Source: Ampelocalamus luodianensis
Lineage: Eukaryota > Streptophyta > Magnoliopsida > Poales > Poaceae
NCBI GenBank assembly: GCA_036346255.1
Contig: CM070629.1
Location: 51,768,916 to 51,832,915 of the forward strand
DNA length: 64,000 bases
Direction: 5' to 3'
The notes under the pieces are model-generated. The model did no database searches and was not told the DNA's origin. It saw only the letters and a program-made list of their open reading frames with translations. Position numbers and translations under genes: made by a program. This document shows, one piece after another, positions 1 to 11,700 of the stretch (positions within the stretch are counted from its first letter, which is position 1; each line of letters opens with the position of its first letter).

Positions 1-1752
1 AAATAGAGCACCCAGAGCACCCACTCTTTCTTCGTTGTTCTTCACCCAAACCTCTCCTTCAACCCCTCTCAGTTCTTTCCAAGCTCCCCTGGTTCGGACC
101 TCCTTGGGTTTGAACCTCCCTCTCGATGTCTTTTCCCTCTCGAACCTCCCTCACAGTAGACCTCTTCTCTTCTTGGTTTTAGTTAAGTTCTTTTCGGTTT
201 TCTCTAGAATTTGCTTTATTCATTTGGTTTCTTTGCGAATATGTAGATTCCAGTGTTGCTACGGAGCTCGAGGATCCAGTGCCTTCTCAGAGCTCAGCAA
301 TTCGGGGCCGAAGGCAAGTCGTGGACCTTTGATCATCTTGAACCCATTCTTACAAAAGTATCTATTTTGATATAACCTGCATGGCTATTTGTACAAATGG
401 TTTGGGAGTAGTACTTACCCACTTGCTAGTAAGACTCCTTGGTTATTTGAGAAAAAGACATGTCGACATGTTTCCCTTTGAAAGCCGTAGCATGGGTTTG
501 TCTTGGTTGATCCTTTTGTTTACCAACCTGGGTAACGTGTTTACTTAGCCATGCTTTAGTAGACATCGGTCTCACCTTTAATCATCAATGTTAAGTTACC
601 CCAGTGCACTGGTCTGTGACTTGTGTAGTAGCAGCCGGGTGTAGCTGAGTAAAAATGATGGGTGGGCTGTGTGAGGCCACGACCATTTGTGGTCGCTTCA
701 ACTAAAACTTTGTGTGCCTGGACTAGGTGGTCCTTGGGCTGGTTTGAACACAAAATTGTTTTATGCTCGAGCGAGAAGGCGGGAGGTGAGTAGTGGGTGC
801 ATGTGCACTTTGGGTTGCGGTTGGTCTCGCTTGAGCAACAATTAAGGACTTTACCTTGTGAGCCATTGATCTGGGTCATGCCGTGCAACCACACGTCCAT
901 TATGGGGTGGACCGGTTGTAATAATTAGGGAGGTTCTGTTTCGGTTCTGTGGGGTTGGGATTGGCGCAAAGGGGCATGAATCTGGCGGGGGATTTACCCA
1001 TTAGAAGCGAAACCTTAGCGGGCAGAACCGAGTTGGAACTGACCTTTGTAAAAGCCCGGTGGTAGTCTCTACTTGATTTACATGTCTAAGGTAACGTGTG
1101 AAATATCAAGCGACTACCTCTTGTGGGTAAAGATGTACACCTCTATAGAGTAAACCTATTCAAATAGACACGTCCTCGGTTATGGACACGTCCGGAGATT
1201 TCGAACGAGGGGTAGCTTTTCAAAAGAGGTCTTGTGCACCCTAGGGTGGCCCAAGGTGCTCCAGAGTTGGTGCTCAGGGAGGTCTTGGAGTCTTAGGGTG
1301 GTCTTTGGGAGCTTTGAGGTTGGTGCTCGAAGGTGATCGTGGGGGGTGGTCCTGGACGTGGGTGCGGCCAGGACCTCCCACAAGTGGTCTTTCGAGTGAG
1401 TGGGTGCTCACGCCCTCCTTTGAAAACAAGTGTACTTATGCATTATGCTTTTAACTTGAGCTTTGAAATCTATTTATGCTATTCCACCGTCAAATATTGC
1501 TTTATGCAAACTAACCTTATAGCTCTCCATTGTGAAGCCGTGCATAAATATTATTTGCATACATTTTCTCATAGCTTTGTTGAGTACATTCAAAGTACTC
1601 ATGGCTTGTGCCCTCTATTTTTAATCAGTGAGGAGGGTGATCCAGGAAGTCTTGTGCTCTTTGAAGAGGAACTCTTTTGAAGACCTTGCGCACTAGGAGA
1701 CGTCCTCCACTCAGTAGATTGTGGGCTTGCCGAATGGCCTTCCATGTATTTT
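1..1752 (+). mobile_element. Remnant LTR-type retrotransposon sequence, left part (split by the CACTA element)
   Basis: No credible gene is seen. The block around 1111-1195 (a GGGTAAAG word, then TACACCTCT, CTATTCAAATAG, then CGGTTATGGACACG) has the same order of words as the solo LTR at 31081-31145 (GGGTAAGTAG, TACACC, CTATTCGAATAG, CGGTTATGGACA) and as the gypsy LTR near 5461-5500 in the opposite orientation. This suggests a long grass gypsy-type LTR on the plus strand. A GC-rich stretch of GGTCTTGGAG-like words (about 1225-1385) also occurs beyond the CACTA at 27041-27215. Ends and target duplication are not visible, so the family is inferred. Confidence 0.4.
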
Positions 1753-1768
1753 CACTACTACAAAACAG
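1753..1768 (+). repeat. CACTA left terminal inverted repeat
   Basis: It begins CACTACTACAAAACAG directly after the TTT duplication. The first ten bases match the inverted right end exactly. Confidence 0.92.
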
Positions 1769-1785
1769 GCCATACTGGACGCCTC

Positions 1786-2160
1786 ATCACACACGGTTCC
1801 AAAGGAGCCGTCTGTGTTGAACTTATACAGACGGTTCCCTTTGGAACCGTCTGTGATAGTGCCTCATCACAGACGGCTCCTTCTACCAACCGTCCGTGAA
1901 CTATCACAAACGGTTTGTAACAAGAATCGTCTATGATGAGGACGCCTCATCACAGACGGTTCCAAAGAAGCCGTCTGTGTTGAACTTATACAGACGGTTA
2001 CTTAGGAACCGTCTTTGCAACCGTCTGTGATATGTCATTATCACAGACGGTTTGTAAATAAAACCGTATGTGATACTTCACAAACGATTCAATTATAGAA
2101 CCGTCTGTAATATACTACTATCACCGACGGTTCTTTAATAGAACCGTCTGTAATATTTCT
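1786..2160. repeat. CACTA left subterminal repeat array
   Basis: Many copies of the motif ATCACAGACGGTTC and its reverse complement GAACCGTCTGTGAT, mostly arranged as head-to-head pairs a few bases apart so that each pair can form a hairpin. In the CACTA family such subterminal motifs bind the TNPA-type transposase subunit. Individual copies carry single-base changes (for example CACACACGG, CACCGACGG). Confidence 0.88.
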
Positions 2161-2201
2161 TTCCTATCTCTTCGTCTCCCGCGCGATATGTCTCTTCATC
2201 T
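1991..2201 (+). repeat. Subterminal block, copy 1 of a direct duplication flanking the captured F-box gene
   Basis: The block runs from CAGACGGTTACTTAGG through the words TATGTCATTATCACAG, GTAAATAAAACC and CTCCCGCGCGA to CTCTTCATCT. The same order of words recurs at 3788-3996 with roughly 10% divergence by eye. The captured gene remnant lies between the two copies. Confidence 0.85.
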
Positions 2202-2376
2202 CACCATTGCACAACCGTCTCTTCGTCTTGCACGCCAACGTTATATGCGTCTCTTCGTCTCACGTGCCAGTTACTCCTAGTTTTATAAGACAGAATAATT
2301 CGTCGAAGATTAAACCTCCCATCGCTCTTCGTCTCACGGTATTGAATACGTACGCGCAACAATCGCCAAGGTGAGC

Positions 2377-3185
2377 ATGCAGAGCATGACGGCCAGCACC
2401 AAGGCGAGGAGGTCGGTGATCGCCGCTCTTTCTCACGATGTCGTCGTCGACATCGTCGGCCGTGTGGCCGCGAGCTCTCCTCAGCCCATGGAGGACCTAT
2501 GCAGCCTACGATTAATGTACGTACATATTTATACCTACAAAATACGTACATACATACTACTATTTATTCTAACATCTTGAATTTTGTATGTACGTATATT
2601 GGAGTTGCAAGACCTTGTACAAGGTGTCCAAGGAACGCGCCGTGGGGAGGTGCGTGGCGCTGGAGCGAGAGGGGGCGATGAAGTGGCAGGATAACGAGCG
2701 CTACCTCGCCGTCGTCAACCACCTGGCCGGCGCCGGCAACCCGGGGACTTGTTTCATCGTCGACCTCGGGCTTGTCTTCGCGCCCCAAGACATGCAGCGC
2801 GGCCTCATGTTCCTTGAACGAGCGGCCGTGGCCAGCCACAACGCCGCGGCCTACGTGCTCTGCCTCCTCCTCTACACGACCGGCGAGACGCGCGACGTTG
2901 GGAAGCACTACATCGGCCGGTCGAGGCGAGCCGACCGCGGCGGGTGCGAGCGGCCAAGACCAACCGGGAGTGCAAGCGGTGCGAGGCTCGCCGCGACATG
3001 GTCTAAGCGGCGCGGGGAAGAAGAAGCGCCACCTTGGGGGTGTGGGTGGTGTCGGAGGATGGCCACGGTGCATGAGCACGATTACGGTGTGGAAGGGTGA
3101 GGCGACACGTCGTCTTGGCGACGATCGCGAGGATTAGGCATGAGTATGCGGTTTCTTTGCAAAGGTGTTGGACTATTTGCCATAA
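2377..3185 (+). pseudogene. Captured F-box protein gene remnant inside the CACTA
   Basis: Exon 1 (2377-2516) starts MQSMTASTKARRSVI and carries the F-box-like core ALSHDVVVDIVGRV followed by MEDLCSLRL. A GT donor at 2517 and an AG acceptor ending at 2604 bound an 88 bp intron. Exon 2 opens CKTLYKVSKERAVG and continues in frame (MKWQDNERYLAVVNHLAGA, then FAPQDMQRGLMFLERAAVA, then LLYTTGETRDVGKHYIG). After about 2920 the frame is lost; pieces of the usual cysteine-containing tail (RECKRCEAR) and of the C-terminus (FFAKVLDYLP, stop at 3183-3185) are readable in other frames. I know this architecture from a large rice F-box family with a cysteine-rich tail; that match is from memory. F-box proteins select substrates for SCF ubiquitin ligases. 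Here the gene is a transduplicated, probably non-functional copy lying between two copies of the CACTA subterminal block. Confidence 0.75.
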
Positions 3186-3787
3186 AATTTGATTTTTAGG
3201 TTTCTAGAAAGGTGAGTGCGGTTTGGACTATTTTCCAAATTAAATGAATTTTTAATGCACCAAATAACCCTAAATAGGAATTAAATCTATTTTCATATTT
3301 TTTTTCTGTAGCTAAACTAAGCTTAAAACCATTTTTAGATTAAAGTTTAGCTAAAAGCAGAATTATCAAAAATTGAATCAATCGAAAATGACTTAAAACG
3401 AATTAGATATCAATTTATAAAGTTTAATGCATTTTTCAGTTGCAAAATAAAGCTTACCGGGAATTAATAACCATTTACCGAAAAGAATAGATGTGGGCAA
3501 ACGTGGGCCGTTGAGATCAAATCCAACGGCCCACGCGCACTGGAGAACAGCGCACGCGCACACAGCCCACCGAAGACCGCCGCTGGATTTAAAATCAACG
3601 GTCCAGATCAAGGCGACGTTCGGACCTCACGAACGCTCCCACAGATCTGGGCCGTTGATCCAAGGATGGACGGTCCACAAGGACAGGAGCGATCAGGTGA
3701 CCCGAACGGCCCAACAGGTCTAGGCCGTTGATCTGGAATTGGACGGTGCAATCGGTAGGACCATCCGTTAGATCTCGATCACTATCA
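3186..3787. other. Gene-free segment within the CACTA, possible regulatory or LTR fragment
   Basis: The first ~300 bases are AT-rich. Then come GGGCCGTTGAGATCAAATCC, several GATCCAACGG/CCGTTGATC-type words and ACGGTCC words, a style common in grass LTR promoters (the fragments at 41750 and 44700 have similar GATCCAACGGTCC words). No open frame looks real. It may have been carried in with the F-box gene. Confidence 0.35.
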
Positions 3788-3996
3788 CAGACGGTTACTT
3801 AGGAACCGTCTTTTCAACCCTCTGTGATATGTCATTATCACAGACGATTTGTAAATAAAACCATCTGTGATACTTCACAGATGGTTTTATCATTGAACCG
3901 TCTGTAATGTACTATTATCACAGACGGTTCCATAATAGAACCGTCTGTGATATGCCTTTCAATCCCTTCATCTCCCGCGCGAGTGTCTCTTCATCT
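3788..3996 (+). repeat. Subterminal block, copy 2
   Basis: Second direct copy of 1991-2201, beginning CAGACGGTTACTTAGGAACC and ending GTCTCTTCATCT. It shares the order of hairpin pairs and the CTCCCGCGCGA word with copy 1. Confidence 0.85.
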
Positions 3997-4094
3997 ATTT
4001 GTCTCCTGCTCCAGCTTTACTACTTGTTTTTATCATCTGTTTATTACTGGCCAATTCATTTTAGTAATTATTTGCGCATATCTGAGCTCATGCG

Positions 4095-4381
4095 CTATCA
4101 CGAGCGGTTCCATGAAGAACCATGCGTGATAATATTCTCATCACGAGCGGTTCCATGAAGAGCGTCGTGTTGGCTCTCTGAGCGGTTTCATGTTGAGCCG
4201 TGCGTGATATCTCCATATCACGAGCGGTTTGTAATAAGAACCGCTCAGTGATGTGAGTATATCACGAGCGGATCTATTCTGACGAATGCGTGATATGGAA
4301 GATATCACGACGGTAGAAAGGAACCGCTCGTGATATATTCACATCACAGATGGTTGGTAATAAGAACCGTCTGTGATATGC
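4095..4381. repeat. Subterminal-type array with a variant motif
   Basis: Hairpin pairs as in the terminal array, but most copies read ATCACGAGCGGTTC with CCGCTCGTGAT partners instead of ATCACAGACGG; the last pair (about 4344-4379) returns to the standard CACAGA/TCTGTGAT form. It is either a motif subfamily or a sequence error at CAG words. Confidence 0.75.
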
Positions 4382-4676
4382 CACCCCCTATAAATATCGG
4401 ACCAGCGGACCGCCTAGCGCCTCACGATGCGTTGTTTGGAATAGAGTGGCTTGAGAAGCTTTGCTCTGTGGTGGCTGTAGGAGGCTTGCTTGTTTTGCTT
4501 GCCTTGTTCTTGGTTGTGGGTTGCCTTGGCACCTTATGGCTATTTGGCTTGCATATTGCTTGCTTTGTGAGGCTTGGCTTTGGTGGTAGCTCTCGTTTTG
4601 GGTGTTGTGAATGAGTACTTTGTTTCGGCAGTGGGTGTTTTGTGAGAGGGAGAAGCTTATGGGGGAGGTGCATTTC
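4382..4676 (+). other. CACTA leader region left of the gypsy insertion
   Basis: CTATAAATATCGG (4388-4400) provides a TATA-like word. T/G-rich sequence follows and is interrupted at 4677 by the gypsy element, resuming at 17588. This is a plausible promoter and 5' leader for the Tnp2 gene, from position and the TATA-like word only. Confidence 0.4.
4672..4676. repeat. Target site duplication ATTTC, left copy
   Basis: ATTTC here and ATTTC at 17583-17587 flank the gypsy element exactly. Confidence 0.9.
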
Positions 4677-7600
4677 TGTGAGGACCCCAGTTTATTTGGT
4701 TTGTAATGCTTAACCAACCACGGTCCTAGCATCACAAATCAAATAAATCGATCCTCGAGATATGTATACTTCGAGCGATATACACACCCGTTACAAAATT
4801 AGACATCAACTCCATTCCACACATAGAGTCCAAACACCACACTTCCAAACGGAAGATAAACAAATAGTAACAATATTACAGACATAGGCCGACAGGCCAA
4901 AGATACACAAATAACAACAAAAAGACAACGGAAGCAAAAGTGCCATAAGATGGCTATAAACAAAGCCAATCGGTGTGCCTTCAACCCACAAGGCATCGGC
5001 CAGGACCGCCAAGCCTAGTCGTCACCCGAAGCGGCAAAGCCTGACTCCGAAGTGAGGCCCACGAGGCTCACCTTCTTCCTCTGCAACAAAACATTAAGCA
5101 AAGCACTGAGTACAAAGATTGTCTTTGTACCCTTAAGGCAGCGTGTGAACTAGCGCACTGTTCATATGCTACATGCGAGCTTGTTTAGTGGAGGCCATAT
5201 GTTTTATTTGCATAAAGCCAATTTTCATTTGCAATAATATAATACCGTTTAAAGGCAAGTTTGCAATTCATTTTTAAGATTGAAATAACTGAGAAGGATA
5301 ATAATAGTGAGCAAAGATAAAACAACCTAGAAGTGACTATCCCAATAGTCACCACAACAATAACACGAATCCCATTCGTACCACCCATCAAGTTTTAATT
5401 TAAATGTTGTAGTCTAACTCTTGAAAAGCTTACCCAAGCGTGTCCATCACCTAGGGCGAGGCTATTCGAATAGTTTTTAACCTGCAGGTGTACCACTGTA
5501 TCCACACCTCGGACGCCTTTAAGCCAAAGCACACTTCGAAGGTATGCAGCCTGCCTAAGTCCTACGAGACTGTTTCCAATATTGTGTATCAACCCGAGTC
5601 GCTCGTATGGGTAGAAACACCATACGCTTACATGGTAAAGCCGAAAAGACAACTACCCACTCGGGATAAAGCTTTTGGACAACTACCATGCTCCCACCTC
5701 CATCCCTCCTGCGACCTCCTGCGACCGAGCCAATACACGCCAAAGTACTAGGTCAAGAGAGGTCCATATACTCTAGTGTGGTTAGCACGCTTGAAATGCT
5801 GGATAAAAATTCACTCACAAGATGTTCGGTCCTTAATTGACGGGCACCTTTCGATCCACACCCAAAAGATCACACCAATCTTACCATTGTGCGCGTCCAA
5901 ATCATTTTGTTTTCATTTTTAGTTTTGCAATTAAACATAGCGAAATGCTGAAACATAAAGTTGTAGTAAATTTTGTGTGATCAAGGTTCCGACTAAAGTC
6001 GATAACGCTTGATTCTACCGATACTAAGCATGTCTAAGCGGTGAAATCGTATCTACTAAGTGACAAGAAATCATCCAGTGATCTCTAATCACGACAAATA
6101 ACCTAGGCTCGGTAGTAGAGATCAATATTTTGTCTACAGGATATGCATTCACTGATTTAACTAATCAATTTAACACAAATTAGCGATGCATACATACAAT
6201 TGAAACAAAATATTAGACTTTAAAATACTGGGATAAATATGATCAAAGCGCTTTGCTGTTCTTTGTTGCTCAATATGGTGCGGAGGATCGTCCTCGGGGT
6301 TGCATGCAAATATCGAAGCCTAACGATCGAACATAACGACAAATAAGAGCGAATAACACCGACAAAACTCAAACATACAACAACACCAAAACAAGCTAAA
6401 ACTCACACAGCAACCTAAGCAAGATATAACAAAATTTTAGAAACAGAGAACAAATCATTTTAAGTTATTAGCAATTTTCTATGAATTTTCTAAGCTAAAA
6501 ACACAACAAGTTACTAGTTAATTATCAACAAATTTTCATGAACAAACATAGTATCTAAAACCTATCCTAAGAATTAGTATATTAAAAATGAAATTTTCTG
6601 TAATTGGATTATTTGGATTTGGACAATTATTGAGAAAGATATGAATTTTCTAATTTTGGAAAATGCATAAAGCATCAATTAATCATTTAACAGATTTTCG
6701 ATACAGAGACGAGGTTGAAACTAATTTTAATAAATAGAACATTTAAAATGAAAATTAACAGGACTGGTTTTATGCAATTTGGATAAAAATTGAATTAGTT
6801 ATGCATTTACAAGTTTAATTGATTTAACGATTACGTAAACGCATTTGAAATACTAAAGCACTTAATACTTCTTCTCTACACGCGCACGGCTAGCCCGACC
6901 ATCGACGAGGCGGGCGCGCGAAAATCTTGACGAGGCGGATCGCGCATAAGGTGGCGTCGGCGTATTCAAAGAATCGTCTTCGCCAACGTAACGTAATCCT
7001 AACACATATGCCCGGCAAAAATACGCTTCATGAAAGAGAAAACGCATTAACAAAACTACACAATCCCTAAGCGACATTACAGGCCCACATGCGAGACTCG
7101 AGAGAATTAAAGCGATTAGATTTGAATCCTAAAGCAGACTTAACACGAGAGGGCCCACAAGTCGGTGACCTAACGAGAACGGGTTTAGCGATAACTAAGC
7201 GCGGCGGCTCGTCGACGCCGCGGGAGCGGTGGCGCGGCGCGCGGTGATCGGCAAACGGTGAGTTTCAAGGCGAGTGAGTGGTACCTTAAGGTTCGCAAAG
7301 ACCTCACGAACCCGGTGGCGGTGACGCGGAGCCCAATGGTCGCGGAGATGGGCTCACGACGGCGGCGCGGAGAAAAGCTCACGGCTCTCGCAGAAGATGC
7401 TCTGAACTTCGAGAAGCCGGGAAGGTGCGCCACGGAATCGCCTCGACTCCGGAGCAATAAGCACAAGATAACGTCGAAGAAGAAGGTCCGAGGCGGCGGA
7501 ATTGCCGCGGCGGAACACCGTGATTGGAGAAGAAAGGGTCGCGCGACCTCAACGATGCACCAAAGACAAAAATGAAGCCATCATTAACTTTGCATCAATG

Positions 7601-8776
7601 CGATCCGAAGGGACCAAGTGTCGGCGGAAACTCACCGAGCACTAGCAAGCTTGCGGGCGAGACCAGCGGAGTTGGGGGCGAAGAAGTGGCTCGGACGATT
7701 CCTTTGGATGCCACGAGCTCGGGATGGGAAAAATGGATGCGACACGAGTGTGGTTCACGATGGTGAGGTTGCGGGCTCAAGGGCTTTTCCAACGGCGGTG
7801 CTGCAGCCGTTTCCTTCTCCGCGAAACAAGAAATCGGGCGGAGATAACACGAACGCAAAGGAGAAGAAGTGGTTGAGCTCGGGGCTTTTATGAAGTCACG
7901 GCGATGCCTCCCGGCCGGACACGAGGGCATAAAGGTGGCGGCGGCAGTGCGTGGCAAACATGCACGCACGGCCGCGAGCTCCGGTGAGGTGCGGAGAAGG
8001 CGAGGTTGATCTTGGCGGTGGGACCCACATGTCGGCGACAAACGGCGGTGCGACCGGTGGTTTGATTTGATCGACAACAATCGACCGTTGGATCTAAAGC
8101 GGACCGGTGGGATTGGTGTATGCATTCGGACAGTCGGTTAAGACGCGACGTGGATCGTTCGATCTTCATCGGACGGTCACGATTGATTGGACTCGGGCGA
8201 TGCGTTTAGTTGACGCGACCGAGCCAAGTGGTGCGTAGTCGGACTCGAGTGCGAGTTGGGTTGGGGCCCGAGAACAAGACTTTTAGAATTTGATTTAAAA
8301 GACAGAGAAGGTTTGGGGAATTTTTAGAGGTAGCTCTTGAGCTCCAAAAATTTCGAAATTTTTATGGTAGCTACAAGGGACAGAGGACAACCTTGTATAA
8401 TTTTTCCAGAACTTTTTATGCACTGCATTGTTCTAGAGAAAATTCACAAGCTGCTGTACTGAGGAGTTTGACCAGATTTCAAACAGAGTTGACTTGGCCA
8501 TTTGAAATAGCAAACAAAATCTAAAAATGGTGAAATAATTCAGGGAGGTAGATAGGATGATCAAGATGGTAGGAAAAATAATTTCAGAGGATGATCACAA
8601 GTTTGAAGGCTAAGAATTGGTGACAACAATCTCCATTCACAAGAATTTAATTCTAGAAAATGGAAATTGCTAGGGAAAAATGTAGGAACTATCAAATGAT
8701 TTGAAGAGACAACAAAGTTTTATTTCTCCTCAAAATTTTACATTTGAAATACAAACCCTAAGTTAGGGCTGTTACA
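4677..8776 (-). repeat. Gypsy 3' LTR (left copy)
   Basis: Starts TGTGAGGACCCCAG and ends GGGCTGTTACA in window orientation. It is colinear along its whole length with 13499-17582. Nothing in it is a gene: the ORFs at 7185-8169 fall in its GC-rich part (about 6870-8270), which is present in both LTRs. Confidence 0.93.
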
Positions 8777-8790
8777 AATCTCCCCCTTAC
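8777..8790 (-). other. Polypurine tract of the gypsy element
   Basis: On the minus strand it reads GTAAGGGGGAGATT immediately before the LTR start TGTAACAG, the usual site for plus-strand priming. Confidence 0.85.
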
Positions 8791-8799
8791 AGGAATCTC

Positions 8800-11700
8800 T
8801 TAGAGATTACGATCACTGGGAGAAGAAGGATGGGTAATCGCTCGGAGGCGATCTTCCCGCTCCCAAGTGGCTTCATCCTCGGAGTGGTTCGACCAGCGAA
8901 CTTTGAGAACTTGATCACGGTTCCTGCGTTCTGCGTTCGACTTCTTCGAGGATCTGAGCGGGCGCTCACGATAAGGCAGATCTTCACGCACATCGATATT
9001 TTCCAATGGTGTTTCCTCAAGCGAATACGGAGGCACTTCTTCAATTGTGACACATGGAAAACATCATGCACCCTTCGAGTGTAGCGGCAACTCCAACTTG
9101 TATGCAACGGCTCCCACTTTCTTGATGATGCGATACGGCCCGAGCATATCGAGGCGGTTTGCCCTTGACACGAAGCAGCGATGTCCGCCGAGGTGAGACT
9201 TTGAGATACACAAAGTCATTGGTGGAAACTCAACTCACGGCGGCGCCCGATCGCGCATAGCTCTTACTGCTCGGTGAGCTACGCGCAAGTGCTCACGAAT
9301 CAAGCGCACTTGACTTTCGGCCTCATTGATGGAATCGAGCCAAGAGCTGTCTCTCCCGTCTCGACCGGTTCAATGGGGTTACTGCGGCGCCTCCCATACA
9401 AAGCCTCAAGCGGTGCCATCACGAGACTAGTCTGGAAGCTGTTGTTGTAGGAGAACTCGGCAAGCGGTAGGCACTTCTCCCAATTCTTCCATAGGAAAGA
9501 ACACAAGCCGCGGAGCATATCTTCAAGAACTTGGTTGACTCGCTCCGTCGACCATCGATCCGAGGATGATAGGTGAAATTTGAAAGAAAGCGGGTCCCCA
9601 TGGCTTCACGTAAAGCGTGCCATAGCCGAGAAGTGAAAAGAGAGCCACGATCGACACAATCGTTCGTGGCACACCATGCAAACTCACAATGCGGGAGATA
9701 TAGAGATCGCCAATCGTGACGCGAGAGTGGTAAATCTTGGCGGAAGTGCGCTACCAGCCGTCAATCGATCGATAACAACCCGGATAGCATCCTTCACTGA
9801 AGAATGCAGGCGGACCGGTGATAAAATCCATGCCTCTGATCCACTTCCACTCTGGTATAGGCAAGGGATGGAGAGACTTCTTTGGGCCGATGCTCGGCCT
9901 TGACGCGACAACATATGTCACATCGGCCACGAACACGGCAATCTCGCGTTTCATGCGAGTCCACGAAATCTCAGCGCAGATCTTGGTACATTTTAGTGGC
10001 CCGGGATGGATGGACAAAGGCGAACCGTGGGCCTCTGAAGAATCAAATCCGCAACTCTGGGACCTTTGGGACCACAAGGCCTTGCCCAAACCACACAACA
10101 CCGTGCTCATCTTACGTGAAACACTTGGTGATCCATCCTTGATATTCAGCTTGATTTTACCCACACCATCATCGATTCTTTGTCTGCCTTGATCGATCCA
10201 CCAAGGTTGGTTGCACAACCAAAGCGACAAAGGAACCATGCTCAACTAAACCCAAGTTGAGACTGGATTTGCAAGAAGCGCGAGTTCTTTGCTCTTGGAT
10301 CATCAAAGTATTGCAATACACCTTTCGACTAAGTGCGCCGGCAACCACATTGGCCTTGCGGTGATCACGAATACACATGTCATAATCTTTGATCAATTCT
10401 AGCCATCTCCTCTGCTGAGGTTGGATCTGGTGAGTAAATAAGTATTTCAAACTCTTATGATCGGAATACACCTCACGGTTGTTTCGATCAAATAATGCCG
10501 CCAAATCTTGAGTGCATGAACTCTGCGACAAGCTCTAAATCATGGGTGGGATAGTTGAGCTCATGAGGCCTCAATTGCTGGATGCATAGGCAAGCGCCTT
10601 GCCTTCTGCATAAGAACACATCAGGAGTCCCCGACGAGAGGCATCATAATAAATATCGAAGCTCTTGTGGATATCGGGAAGAGTAAGGTGGAGTGAAGTC
10701 AATGTTGCTTGAGCTCTGAAAGCTCTCATCACAGCGAGAGGACCATACAAACTTCTTGTCCTTCTTAAGCAATTCGGTCATCGACTGCGATTTTGGAGAA
10801 GTTCTCGATAAAGCGGTAATAGCCAGCTAAGCCGAGAAAACTCCGCACATCGATGATTGACTTGGTGGCCCCAAGATAGAACATCGTGACTTTCTTTGGG
10901 ATCCACGACTATGCCTCCAGTGAAAGAACATGGCCCAAGAATGCCACTTCCTTCAACGAACTCACATTTCTTGAACTTTGCATACGGTGATGCTCCGCAA
11001 TTTGCCCAAAACAATCTTGGATGCTCGGCATGCTCTGCTTGATCTTGGAATAGATAAGAATGTCATCAATAAAAACCACCACAAATTTGTCCAAATACTC
11101 CATGAATACGAATTCATAAGGTTCATGAACAATTTGGAGCATTGGTCAAACCGAAAGACATGGCGGTGTACTCGTGCAGAGCCATAACGAGTAGTGAAAG
11201 CCGTCTTGAATATCCTCATACGATCGGACTTGATGATAGCCCGATCTCGGATCAATCTTGGAGAACACGAGCTCGGACAAGCTGGTCAAAAGATCATCAA
11301 TGCGGGCGAGAGGATATTTGTTCTTCACCGTCACTTCATTGAGAGGGCGGTAATCAACACACATCGCAAAGTCTTGTCCTTCTTCTTCACAAAGATCAGG
11401 ACAACCCCAAGGAGATGGCTGGGACGGATGAAACCCTTTGCTTGGAGCTCACCAAGCTGCTTCTTCAATTCTTCTAGCTCATTGGGAGGCATCCGATCTG
11501 GCGCCTTGAAATCGGGCGATGCAGGGCAACAACTCGATGGCAAACTCGGATCTCGAACGGAGGCATCGGGCAAGTCTTGGGAAAGACATCCCCAAAGTCG
11601 AGATACTATGGGAACATCCACGAATCGCAAGGTGGCTTTGTCTCTAATGCACATAGATGTGGCCCCTGCGGTGTGGCGAAAATCCGACTTGCTCTTTGAA

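Noticed and set aside
7185..8169. Several ORFs on both strands in the GC-rich LTR region
   Set aside because: The same region is present in both LTRs of the gypsy element with frame-changing differences; it is LTR sequence, not a gene.
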